Source: Flavobacteriales bacterium (lineage in GTDB: Bacteria > Bacteroidota > Bacteroidia > Flavobacteriales > Flavobacteriaceae). From it: DNA of 44,932 bases. The first letter of the stretch is position 1. Every line of letters starts with the position of its first letter. The notes below the pieces were generated by a model. The model ran no database searches and was not told where the DNA came from. It saw only the letters and a list, made by a program, of their open reading frames with translations. Positions 25,146-33,157 of the stretch are shown here, piece after piece. Made by a program: the position numbers and the translations under genes. The stretch is taken from NCBI GenBank assembly GCA_011525195.1, contig WTIP01000087.1, forward strand, positions 1 through 44,932, given 5' to 3'.

Positions 25146-25847
25146 TTGTTAACACAAAAGGTAAATAGTCCTACTAAAACAAAATCACAGGCTGTATATT
25201 GTATGCCTGGCATGGCAGCTAGTCCCAAAATTTTTGAATACATCAAATTGCCTGAACCTTTAGAGCTTCATTTACTCAGTTGGATCCCTCCCAAAGATCA
25301 CGAAACATTAGCGTCTTATGCGATTCGTATGTGTGAACGCGTAAAGGCACCAAACCCTGTTCTTCTTGGCGTTTCATTTGGAGGTGTACTGGTTCAAGAA
25401 ATGGCAAAGCAGCTTGAAACAGCCCAAGTGATTATTATTTCCAGTATAAAAAACGCAAATGAACTACCTCTCCCAATGAAAATGGCGCGAAAGACCGATG
25501 CCCATAAATTACTACCCACTCAATGGATTAAAAATTTAGATGCTTTGACTTTATTCGCTTTTGGAAAAGGAATACAGAAGCGACTTTCACTTTATCAAAA
25601 ATACCTATCTGAGAGAGATCCAGCTTATTTAAATTGGGCAATAGATTCACTTGTAAACTGGGATCAAACTACCACTAGGGAAAATATTATTCATATTCAT
25701 GGTGTTGCTGATACCGTATTTCCGATTAAAAATATTGCCCCTCCACTTCATAAAATTGAAGGGGGACATGCTATTATCATTACTCAAGCCAAATGGTTAA
25801 ATCAGGAATTACCAAAATTAATAAATTCAAAAAGTTCAAATTTTTAA
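25146..25847 (+). CDS. Alpha/beta hydrolase
   Basis: The protein has 233 residues from a TTG start at 25146. The first ATG in frame (25203, MPGMAAS) would cut the first beta strand AVYCMPG, so the TTG is preferred, though it is unusual. The nucleophile elbow GVSFGG places the catalytic Ser at S77; D189 (GVADTVFP) and H208 (GGHAII) complete the triad. There is no signal peptide, so it is cytoplasmic. The substrate is unknown. The cap region (~100-170) is helical. It is divergent from the small acetyltransferase gene. Confidence 0.82.
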   Translation: MLTQKVNSPTKTKSQAVYCMPGMAASPKIFEYIKLPEPLELHLLSWIPPKDHETLASYAIRMCERVKAPNPVLLGVSFGGVLVQEMAKQLETAQVIIISSIKNANELPLPMKMARKTDAHKLLPTQWIKNLDALTLFAFGKGIQKRLSLYQKYLSERDPAYLNWAIDSLVNWDQTTTRENIIHIHGVADTVFPIKNIAPPLHKIEGGHAIIITQAKWLNQELPKLINSKSSNF

Positions 25848-25887
25848 ATTAAATTCGTAATTCACTCAACTTAATTTTTTTTAAAGT

Positions 25888-26802
25888 ATGGGATTTCAGA
25901 AAACTTCGCTTTTAATTTTTTTATTTGGTTTCTTCTTGTTTTTAAGTTTTACCGCTTTTCATCAGGAAAATAATACGGCCTTTAATTCTCAAGAGACGGA
26001 AAGCCATAAGATTTATGCATTAAAAATACCGTTATCTCTTGATTTTTCTGGAGAAAGAGTGCCTTTAGATCAGCCCGATATCAGAGAGCGGCTAGACCGA
26101 GAATTATTGGTCAATACTTATTGGCAATCAAATATGATGTTATTAATCAAACGCGCCAATAAATATTTTCCTATTATAACTTCAATTCTTGAAGAAGAAG
26201 GTGTTCCAGAGGATTTCAAATATTTAGCTGTCATTGAAAGTGCGCTTCAAAATACACGATCTCCCAAGGGTGCAAAAGGAATTTGGCAAATTATGTCAGG
26301 GACGGCACGCGAATATGGATTAGAAGTTAATGACAATGTAGATGAAAGATATCATATTGAAAAATCAACACGGGTAGCTTGTGCCTATCTTAAAAAAGCC
26401 AAAGAACGCTTTGGTTCCTGGACGCTTGCTGCCGCTTCTTATAATAGAGGAATGTATGGAACAGACCAGCTGCTAAAGAAGCAGTTTGTAGACAACTATT
26501 ATGATTTACTTCTTAACACAGAGACCAGTCGCTATGTATTTCGAATACTTGCTGTCAAAGAAATTATGACACATCCCGAAGCCTACGGCTATATCTTTGA
26601 CCAAGAAGATCTTTATAAACCCATCCCTGTTCGAAAATTAGGGGTTGATACCGCGATAACTAATATTGCCCGTTTCGCTAAAGAACAGTCTATAAATTAT
26701 AAAATTCTCAAAGTGCACAATCCTTGGTTAATTCAAAATCACTTGAATAACCGATCCAGAAAATACTATGAAATTGAGATTCCCGAGGAAGGGGCGTACT
26801 AA
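25888..26802 (+). CDS. Lytic transglycosylase (SLT domain, MltD-like)
   Basis: The protein has 304 residues with an N-terminal membrane anchor or uncleaved signal (SLLIFLFGFFLFLSFTAF). The SLT domain runs from ~95 to 220: the catalytic Glu is E117 in AVIESALQN, followed by SPKGAKGIWQIMSGTAREYGL and the AAASYNRG motif. It cleaves peptidoglycan glycan strands to 1,6-anhydro products in the periplasm. No LysM repeats follow, unlike MltD. It is convergent with the TPR membrane protein gene and overlaps it by 4 bases. Confidence 0.92.
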   Translation: MGFQKTSLLIFLFGFFLFLSFTAFHQENNTAFNSQETESHKIYALKIPLSLDFSGERVPLDQPDIRERLDRELLVNTYWQSNMMLLIKRANKYFPIITSILEEEGVPEDFKYLAVIESALQNTRSPKGAKGIWQIMSGTAREYGLEVNDNVDERYHIEKSTRVACAYLKKAKERFGSWTLAAASYNRGMYGTDQLLKKQFVDNYYDLLLNTETSRYVFRILAVKEIMTHPEAYGYIFDQEDLYKPIPVRKLGVDTAITNIARFAKEQSINYKILKVHNPWLIQNHLNNRSRKYYEIEIPEEGAY

Positions 26803-27314
26803 ATTTTCTTCATTTGCTGCTGGATCATTTTGAGCTGACCACTGAGCATTCCGTGTTTGTCGAGCTTTTTAGCTTCTGTTAATAATTGTTGGGCTTCTCT
26901 TTTTCTTCTTTTTTGCAGATAGATTCCTGCTAGACTCATTTTAGTCATGGCCAAGTCATGATTCATAGAAAGCCCCAATTTTAATGCCCTTTTGAAATAT
27001 TTCTCGGCTTGAGTAAGATTTTTTTGTGATTGAATGATGCCCATCAAATAATTGTAATAGCCCTGTTGTTTACGCACGAGGTTTTTTTCAATATTTGAAA
27101 TACGACTTAACCATTTTTCAGTGCCTTCAAAATCTTGCTTTCGCAGCCTGAGGAAAGCGAGAAAGATAATCTCATTTTTAAAATAAAGTAAAATTAACAT
27201 TCCAGAGAGAAGCACAAAGAGGATTCCGTTGCCGATATAGTCATCGATAAATTGATAAATGGCATAACCCATTGTGATTATTGCAAGAATAAGTTTAATG
27301 ACTTTTGGAAACAT
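26799..27314 (-). CDS. DUF2892/TPR-like membrane protein
   Basis: The start at 27314 (MFPKVIKLILAIITMG) gives 171 residues and leaves 15 bases to a TACCTTTG box; the track start at 27332 would sit in that box. Two membrane helices occupy the first ~50 residues (LILAIITMGYAIYQFI and GILFVLLSGMLILLYF). Two or three tetratricopeptide-type helical repeats follow (GYYNYLMGIIQSQKNLTQAEKYFKRALKLGLSMN, and LAMTKMSLAGIYLQKRRKREAQQLLTEAKKL). It is probably a protein-interaction scaffold at the inner membrane. Its specific role is unknown. Confidence 0.78.
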   Translation of the reverse strand: MFPKVIKLILAIITMGYAIYQFIDDYIGNGILFVLLSGMLILLYFKNEIIFLAFLRLRKQDFEGTEKWLSRISNIEKNLVRKQQGYYNYLMGIIQSQKNLTQAEKYFKRALKLGLSMNHDLAMTKMSLAGIYLQKRRKREAQQLLTEAKKLDKHGMLSGQLKMIQQQMKKI

Positions 27315-27329
27315 GAAATATATTTTTGA

Positions 27330-27337
27330 CAAAGGTA
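27330..27337 (-). promoter_or_regulatory. Candidate -7 box of the TPR membrane protein gene
   Basis: On the minus strand it reads TACCTTTG, a full match to TAnnTTTG, ending 15 bases before the start at 27314. This supports choosing that start. Confidence 0.45.
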
Positions 27338-27370
27338 AAAAAAATCAATACTGAAATAAGCCTAATCGTA

Positions 27371-27401
27371 TTTGTGAGACAAAAAAGTTGTTGTATATTT
27401 G
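27371..27401 (+). promoter_or_regulatory. rpmH promoter, full Bacteroidetes consensus
   Basis: TTTG (27371-27374) is followed after exactly 19 bases by TATATTTG (27394-27401), a full match to the primary sigma factor consensus TTTG-N19-TAnnTTTG. The predicted start of transcription leaves a leader of about 30 bases. Confidence 0.8.
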
Positions 27402-27439
27402 CCCGGATTTAAAAAGGAATTCCATTTAGTTTCGCAACT

Positions 27440-27598
27440 ATGAAAAGAACATTTCAACCTTCACGAAGAAAGAGAAGAAACAAGCACGGCTTTCGCGAGC
27501 GCATGGCTTCTGCCAATGGCCGAAAAGTTTTAGCAGCTCGTAGAGCAAAAGGAAGAAAAAAATTAACTGTATCTTCAGAACCGCGCCACAAAAAATGA
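27440..27598 (+). CDS. rpmH: 50S ribosomal protein L34
   Basis: This gene is too short for the ORF track; the listed minus-strand ORF 27454-27663 is its shadow. The protein has 52 residues: [18 protein letters not shown] is the L34 signature, followed by [26 protein letters not shown]. The start is unambiguous. It has its own consensus promoter and a strong terminator. It is not next to rnpA here, unlike the classical dnaA-rpmH-rnpA order. Confidence 0.98.
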   Translation: MKRTFQPSRRKRRNKHGFRERMASANGRKVLAARRAKGRKKLTVSSEPRHKK

Positions 27599-27621
27599 TC
27601 AGTACAAAACCTAATATTAAA

Positions 27622-27655
27622 GGTGTTACTTTTTTTGAAGTAACACCTTTTTTTT
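27622..27655 (+). terminator. Intrinsic terminator of rpmH
   Basis: GGTGTTACTT (27622-27631) pairs perfectly with AAGTAACACC (27638-27647) around a TTTTTG loop, followed by eight Ts. It lies 24 bases after the rpmH stop and 25 bases before the carB start. Confidence 0.92.
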
Positions 27656-27680
27656 ATATTCACAATCTATATTTTGATTC

Positions 27681-30533
27681 ATGCCGAAAGTAAATTCCAT
27701 TAAAAGTATTCTAGTTATTGGTTCAGGTCCCATTGTTATTGGTCAGGCCTGTGAATTTGATTACTCGGGTTCCCAAGCCCTTCGTTCATTAAGAGAAGAC
27801 GGGATAGAAACCATTTTAATTAATTCCAATCCAGCCACCATCATGACCGACCCTACTATGGCGGATCATGTTTATTTACTTCCCTTGACTGCGAAGTCAA
27901 TTGTTCAAATTTTAAAAGAACACCCTCAAATTGATGCAGTACTACCTACTATGGGTGGGCAAACGGCTTTAAACCTGTGTATAGAGGTAGACGAAAAAGG
28001 AATTTGGGAAGACTTTAATGTAAAACTTATTGGGGTCAATATTGATGCCATAAATATTACCGAAGACCGTGAGAAATTTCGTGAGCTCATGGAAAAGATA
28101 GAGGTTCCCATGGCACCACAAGCTACGGCAACTTCTTTTTTAAGAGGAAAAGAAATTGCCCAAGAATTTGGATTTCCTCTTTGTATCCGCGCTTCCTACA
28201 CATTAGGGGGAGCAGGAGCAGCCATCGTGTATAATGAGGAAGATTTTGATGAATTAATGCGTCGTGGACTCGAAATTTCTCCCATACATGAAGTCATGAT
28301 CGATAAAGCCATGATGGGTTGGAAAGAATACGAATTGGAGCTTTTACGAGATAAAAACGATAATGTAGTCATTATCTGTTCAATTGAAAATATGGATCCA
28401 ATGGGAATTCATACTGGAGACTCGATTACTGTAGCCCCAGCGATGACACTTTCTGATAGGACTTTTCAAAAAATGCGCGATATGGCCATTAAAATGATGA
28501 GAAGTATCGGAGATTTTTCTGGGGGATGTAATGTTCAGTTTGCCGTCAGTCCAGACGAAAAAGAAGATATAATTGCCATTGAGATTAATCCTCGGGTGTC
28601 TCGATCCTCAGCGCTGGCGAGTAAGGCTACAGGCTATCCGATTGCGAAAATAGCCTCTAAACTTGCTATTGGTTACAGCTTAGATGAGTTGGATAATCAA
28701 ATTACTAAATCGACTTCTGCACTTTTTGAGCCAACGCTTGACTATGTAATTGTAAAAATTCCGCGCTGGAATTTTGATAAATTTGAAGGATCAGATCGAA
28801 CTCTTGGACTTCAAATGAAGGCCGTCGGAGAGGTTATGGGAATAGGGCGTTCCTTCCAAGAAGCCCTTCACAAAGCAACACAGTCGCTTGAAGTCAAACG
28901 AAATGGCTTAGGAGCTGATGGAAAGGGGTTAAGAGATTACGATCAAATCATTGAGAAGCTGACCCACGCCAGTTGGGATCGTGTATTTGTAATTTATGAC
29001 GCCATTCAAACGGGGATTCCATTAAGAAGAATACATGAAATCACAAAAATTGACATGTGGTTTCTTAGGCAATATGAAGAATTGCACTTGCTTGAACAAG
29101 AGCTCACTAATTACGATATAAATACAGTAGATGAAGCTTTATTATTAGAGGCAAAGCAAAAAGGCTTCGCAGACCGCCAGGTAGCACATATGCTTAAGTG
29201 TCTTGAAAGTGAAGTTTATAAGAAGCGAACAGAATTAGGAATCCAGCGCGTTTACAAACTCGTGGATACCTGTGCAGCAGAATTTGCTGCTCAAACGCCT
29301 TATTATTACTCAACTTTTGAAGCGGCAGTTCAGAAAAAAGGAGGAGTTGCCCAAAGTGAAAATGAGAGTAAGGTGAGTGACCGTAAAAAAATTGTTGTTT
29401 TGGGGTCAGGTCCCAACCGAATCGGTCAGGGAATTGAATTTGATTATTGTTGTGTACACGGGGTATTAGCCGCAAGCGAATGTGATTACGAAACAATAAT
29501 GATTAATTGCAACCCTGAAACGGTCTCTACAGACTTTGATGTTGCTGATAAACTTTATTTTGAACCTGTTTTTTGGGAGCATATTTTTGATATCATTCAA
29601 CACGAACAGCCAGAGGGTGTTATTGTACAGTTAGGGGGCCAAACGGCATTAAAACTGGCAGAAAAATTAGATCGATATGGCATCAAAATCATCGGGACTA
29701 GTTTCCAATCTCTTGATTTAGCCGAAGACAGAGGAAGCTTTTCAACTTTACTTAAAAATAATGAGATTCCTTATCCCGAGTTTGGTGTGGCGCAAACTGC
29801 TGATGAGGCACTCCAACTTGCCGATGAGCTTGATTTTCCGATTCTTGTTCGCCCTTCCTATGTTTTGGGGGGTCAAGGAATGAAGATCGTCATTAATAAA
29901 GAGGACTTAGAGGCACATGTAGTAGATTTACTTCAAAAAATTCCAAATAATAAATTACTCTTGGATCATTACCTTGATGGGGCTATCGAATGTGAAGCAG
30001 ATGCCATTTGTGATGGTGAAAATGTATACATTATAGGAATTATGGAGCATATAGAACCCTGCGGAATTCATTCTGGGGATTCTAATGCGACACTTCCCGT
30101 CTTTAATATTGGAGAATTTGTACTCCAACAAATCAAAGACCACACGAAAAAAATAGCGCTGGCGCTTAATACCATAGGACTCATTAATATACAATACGCT
30201 GTAAAAGACGATAAAGTCTATGTGATAGAGGCCAACCCAAGGGCTTCAAGAACGGTTCCTTTTATTGCGAAAGCTTATGACGAGCCTTATGTAAATTATG
30301 CCACCAAAGTTATGTTAGGTGAGAAGAAAATTACAGATTTCGATTTTAATCCAAAGTTAGAAGGGTATGCCATCAAACAGCCTGTTTTCTCATTTAATAA
30401 ATTTCCAAATGTCAATAAACAACTAGGTCCGGAGATGAAAAGTACAGGAGAAAGTATTCTCTTTATAGAAAACTTAAAAGACGATGCATTTTATGATTTA
30501 TACGCAAGACGTAAAATGTATTTGACCAAATAA
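27681..30533 (+). CDS. carB: Carbamoyl-phosphate synthase large subunit
   Basis: Makes carbamoyl phosphate from bicarbonate, ammonia delivered by the small subunit and two ATP, for pyrimidine and arginine synthesis. The protein has 950 residues. Both ATP-grasp halves are intact: GSGPIVIGQACEFDYSGSQA opens the first and GSGPNRIGQGIEFDY opens the second (~570). Metal and substrate loops (EINPRVSRSSALASKATGYP; EANPRASRTVPFIAKA) are present. The E. coli enzyme has ~1073 residues; here the chain ends ~25 residues after STGES, so the C-terminal MGS-like allosteric domain is absent. That length is, to my knowledge, common in Bacteroidota. The carA partner is not in the window. Confidence 0.96.
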   Translation: MPKVNSIKSILVIGSGPIVIGQACEFDYSGSQALRSLREDGIETILINSNPATIMTDPTMADHVYLLPLTAKSIVQILKEHPQIDAVLPTMGGQTALNLCIEVDEKGIWEDFNVKLIGVNIDAINITEDREKFRELMEKIEVPMAPQATATSFLRGKEIAQEFGFPLCIRASYTLGGAGAAIVYNEEDFDELMRRGLEISPIHEVMIDKAMMGWKEYELELLRDKNDNVVIICSIENMDPMGIHTGDSITVAPAMTLSDRTFQKMRDMAIKMMRSIGDFSGGCNVQFAVSPDEKEDIIAIEINPRVSRSSALASKATGYPIAKIASKLAIGYSLDELDNQITKSTSALFEPTLDYVIVKIPRWNFDKFEGSDRTLGLQMKAVGEVMGIGRSFQEALHKATQSLEVKRNGLGADGKGLRDYDQIIEKLTHASWDRVFVIYDAIQTGIPLRRIHEITKIDMWFLRQYEELHLLEQELTNYDINTVDEALLLEAKQKGFADRQVAHMLKCLESEVYKKRTELGIQRVYKLVDTCAAEFAAQTPYYYSTFEAAVQKKGGVAQSENESKVSDRKKIVVLGSGPNRIGQGIEFDYCCVHGVLAASECDYETIMINCNPETVSTDFDVADKLYFEPVFWEHIFDIIQHEQPEGVIVQLGGQTALKLAEKLDRYGIKIIGTSFQSLDLAEDRGSFSTLLKNNEIPYPEFGVAQTADEALQLADELDFPILVRPSYVLGGQGMKIVINKEDLEAHVVDLLQKIPNNKLLLDHYLDGAIECEADAICDGENVYIIGIMEHIEPCGIHSGDSNATLPVFNIGEFVLQQIKDHTKKIALALNTIGLINIQYAVKDDKVYVIEANPRASRTVPFIAKAYDEPYVNYATKVMLGEKKITDFDFNPKLEGYAIKQPVFSFNKFPNVNKQLGPEMKSTGESILFIENLKDDAFYDLYARRKMYLTK

Positions 30534-30570
30534 GAGAATTTCGTTAGCTTTACGAAAACAACGAAGACCT

Positions 30571-31053
30571 ATGCAAAGGATAGAAATGAAAGCTGTTTTT
30601 GGATTGATTCTAATTGCTGTATTAATGCGACTGGTTCCTCATCCACCAAATTTTGCCCCGATTACGAGCATCGCACTTTTCTCAGGCATTCATTTTGCTA
30701 ATAAACGTCTTGCCATTTTGATACCACTGTGCGCTATGCTTCTCTCTGATCTTTTTATAGGTTTACATGAGCTTATCCCCGTTATCTATCTCTCTTTTCT
30801 ATTAATTTCCGTGATGAGCTTTTATCTTAAATCATTATCTATTGCAGCGGTATTACTAGGTTCTACTTTATTTTTTATAGTCAGTAATTTAGGGGTTTGG
30901 TATTTTTATTATCCCCATTCTTGGGCTGGCCTGATGAGTTGTTTTGTATTGGCACTTCCTTTTTTCGCAAGCGCGCTGGCGGGTGATTTATTTTATGCTG
31001 CGGCTTTACAATTTTCATTCAAAAAAATCAGCCGTATATCATTTAGTATTTAA
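30571..31053 (+). CDS. DUF6580 family membrane protein, candidate cobalamin-related transporter
   Basis: The protein has 160 residues (155 if it starts at MKAVFG, 30586). Five to six hydrophobic helices cover nearly all of it. The opening VLMRLVPHPPNFAPITSIALFSG, with its proline-rich turn, is the family signature and recalls S-components of energy-coupling-factor transporters. The next item downstream is a cobalamin riboswitch and a BtuB-like receptor, which hints at a role in passing B12 or a precursor across the inner membrane. That is an inference. The gene itself lies before the riboswitch, not under it, and follows carB by 37 bases. Confidence 0.7.
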   Translation: MQRIEMKAVFGLILIAVLMRLVPHPPNFAPITSIALFSGIHFANKRLAILIPLCAMLLSDLFIGLHELIPVIYLSFLLISVMSFYLKSLSIAAVLLGSTLFFIVSNLGVWYFYYPHSWAGLMSCFVLALPFFASALAGDLFYAAALQFSFKKISRISFSI

Positions 31054-31071
31054 TTAGGAGTAGTACCTTTG
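31042..31071 (+). promoter_or_regulatory. Promoter of the riboswitch / B12 receptor transcript
   Basis: TTTA (31042-31045) and TACCTTTG (31064-31071) are 18 bases apart. The -7 box matches TAnnTTTG fully and sits immediately before the riboswitch P1 stem. The promoter lies across the stop codon of the DUF6580 gene. Confidence 0.55.
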
Positions 31072-31073
31072 AA

Positions 31074-31245
31074 TTAAAGGTGCTCATTAGTTTGAGTGAA
31101 AAGAGAATTTGGTGTAAATCCAAGACTGTACCCGCAACTGTAAACTTGACATTGTTCAATGTTGTATTTAATTCGTACTTAAGCCACTGTCCGCTTTGGG
31201 ACGGGAAGGTGAATTAAATAAGTAAGTCAGGAGACCTGCCTTTAA
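31074..31245 (+). promoter_or_regulatory. Cobalamin (adenosylcobalamin-type) riboswitch
   Basis: The conserved core is complete and in order: GGTGTAAATCC, CTGTACCCGCAACTGTAA, AAGCCACTGT, GGGAAGGT and the B12 box AAGTCAGGAGACCTGCC (31224-31240). The closing P1 stem is TTAAAGG (31074-31080) with CCTTTAA (31239-31245). It lies 52 bases upstream of a BtuB-like receptor gene and would shut it down when B12 is plentiful. Downstream, TGATCT (31259-31264) can pair with AGATCA (31286-31291), just before the ATG at 31298. No T-tract is seen, so control of translation is more likely than termination. Confidence 0.95.
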
Positions 31246-31297
31246 AGTTTAATGTTTTTGATCTCGGGAAAAAGATTAGGAACGTAGATCAGTTTAT

Positions 31298-33157
31298 ATG
31301 TATTTCAAAAATCGGTATTTCTTTTTACCTCTACTTTGTAGCAGCTTATTTTGTTTAAATGCGCAAACAGTTAATAAAGACAGCCTTTCGCTTCGTACAA
31401 CTGCTCTAGAGGAGGTTGTAGTCAGTGATTCTCGTTTTCCCCTAAAGCGGACTCAATCGGGTAAACCCATTATCAAAATTGAAGCCGAAGAATTATCAAA
31501 ATTTCAAGGGTTAGGATTGAGCGAATTACTTCGTCAATACGCTGGAATTGAGATTATTGGGAGTCAGTCCTATGCAGGGCAAAATAAAACCCTTTCTTTA
31601 AGAGGAGGTAGAAATAGACAGGTATTAATTTTGATTGACGGTCTAAGAGTAGCTGATCCCTCAAGGATTGATACTGATTTCAATTTAAATTTTTTGAGCA
31701 TAGATCAGATCGAATCTATTGAAATTATGAAAGGTGCCTCCAGCACACTCTACGGCAGTTCTGCAGCTACAGGAGTCATCAATATCCAAACAAAACAACC
31801 GGAGTTAGGCTTTAATGCTCAATTACAAAGTAGTTTTGGATCAGAACGAGACCAGCATACATCTTTTGACCTCAATTTATTTAAAAATAGTTTAGACTTG
31901 AGCTATGGCAACGATAAATGGAGAGCAAAAGCGTATGCTTTTACCCATCAATCTTCAGGAATGAGTGCTGTTATTGGCCCGGAAATAGACCCTTTTCAGC
32001 ATTTTAATGCAGGGGGAAGTATACACTTTGATTCTCAATCGAATTTTGATTTTCAAGCCGGTTATGATCGTTCTTCTATCAACGCAGATTATGATAATAG
32101 CTTTCCTTTAGAAGATGCCGATTTCAAGCTAACAACCACTATGGATCGGCTTTATTTTAACCCCAATTACGATTATAATAATGGAGGGCTGCGCTTGCGC
32201 ATGGGAATACAAAAAAGCCTTCGTGATTTTCAAAGTAATTACCCTTTTAGTACCCTTGGAGAAAACCTTCAATTGGAACTCAATAACAGATATGTCTTCG
32301 GTTCCAAATTTTATACTGTTGTAGGTTTGCTCTTTCAGAATCAAAAAGCAGATTATGAGGGGGGTCAATTTCAGAATCAGACAGATATTTTTGCAAATAT
32401 TGTCGCATTACTTTCCGAGCAGTTTAGGATTAATATGGGGAGTAGACTTAATCAACACGGCAGTTATGGCAGTCATTTTACTTACAGTATTAATCCTTCT
32501 TATACCATGGTACAATCAGACCAGCGGTCATTTAAATTTTTTACTGCCCTGAGTTCTGCTTTTATTGCGCCCAGCTTGTATCAATTGTATGACCCCTATG
32601 CTGGAAATGAGGCTTTAAAACCTGAAGAAAACACCTCTTTTGAGCTAGGCGTAGCTTACCAAGGATTGAACTGGAATTTAAATACGGCCTATTTTTATAG
32701 AAATGAAAACCCTTCCTTGATCTATGACCTGAGTAGTTACCGTTATGAAAATGCGCAACAAGATGCTACTTATAAAGGCTTTGAAGTGCAAGTAACGGGA
32801 AAGTTAGCCAAGAAGCTTAAAATTGACCTTCAAAGCACCTATACTAACACTCAAGATGGAGATTTACGCTATTTACCTAAATTTTCTTCTCAATCGGCGC
32901 TTGTTTATCTAATCAACACCAAGCGTCAAGTAAATATTCGCCTACAATCTACAGGGAAGCGCTTTGGACTGGATAATACAACTGTTTTAGAGCCTTACAC
33001 TCTTTTGCATTTAAGTTTTCAAAATAAACTCGAACGTATCCCGCTTCAGTTTTTTTTCCACGCGACCAATTTGCTCAATACAGACTATATTGAAATTGAA
33101 AATTATACGACTCGAGGAAGAAATTTTATTCTTGGATTGAATTACCACTTCCCTTAA
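31298..33157 (+). CDS. TonB-dependent outer-membrane receptor for vitamin B12 (BtuB-like)
   Basis: The protein has 619 residues, close to the 614 of E. coli BtuB. A signal peptide ends near CLNAQ. The TonB box is ALEEVVVSDSR. The plug domain runs ~45-155 (LSELLRQYAGIEI, LSLRGGRNRQVLILIDGLRV, IESIEIMKGASSTLYGSSAATGVINI). The rest is a 22-strand barrel ending in FILGLNYHFP. There is no N-terminal carboxypeptidase-like domain, so it is the plain receptor form rather than a SusC type. The cobalamin riboswitch upstream supports B12 as substrate. Its 3' end overlaps the convergent S41 peptidase gene by 32 bases. Confidence 0.92.
   Translation: MYFKNRYFFLPLLCSSLFCLNAQTVNKDSLSLRTTALEEVVVSDSRFPLKRTQSGKPIIKIEAEELSKFQGLGLSELLRQYAGIEIIGSQSYAGQNKTLSLRGGRNRQVLILIDGLRVADPSRIDTDFNLNFLSIDQIESIEIMKGASSTLYGSSAATGVINIQTKQPELGFNAQLQSSFGSERDQHTSFDLNLFKNSLDLSYGNDKWRAKAYAFTHQSSGMSAVIGPEIDPFQHFNAGGSIHFDSQSNFDFQAGYDRSSINADYDNSFPLEDADFKLTTTMDRLYFNPNYDYNNGGLRLRMGIQKSLRDFQSNYPFSTLGENLQLELNNRYVFGSKFYTVVGLLFQNQKADYEGGQFQNQTDIFANIVALLSEQFRINMGSRLNQHGSYGSHFTYSINPSYTMVQSDQRSFKFFTALSSAFIAPSLYQLYDPYAGNEALKPEENTSFELGVAYQGLNWNLNTAYFYRNENPSLIYDLSSYRYENAQQDATYKGFEVQVTGKLAKKLKIDLQSTYTNTQDGDLRYLPKFSSQSALVYLINTKRQVNIRLQSTGKRFGLDNTTVLEPYTLLHLSFQNKLERIPLQFFFHATNLLNTDYIEIENYTTRGRNFILGLNYHFP

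Noticed and set aside
27454-27663. Minus-strand ORF of 69 residues
   Set aside because: It is the antisense of rpmH and runs through the terminator; L34 on the plus strand is certain.
30539-30557. Small hairpin TTTCGT/ACGAAA after carB, considered as a terminator
   Set aside because: The stem has only 6 pairs and no T-tract follows.
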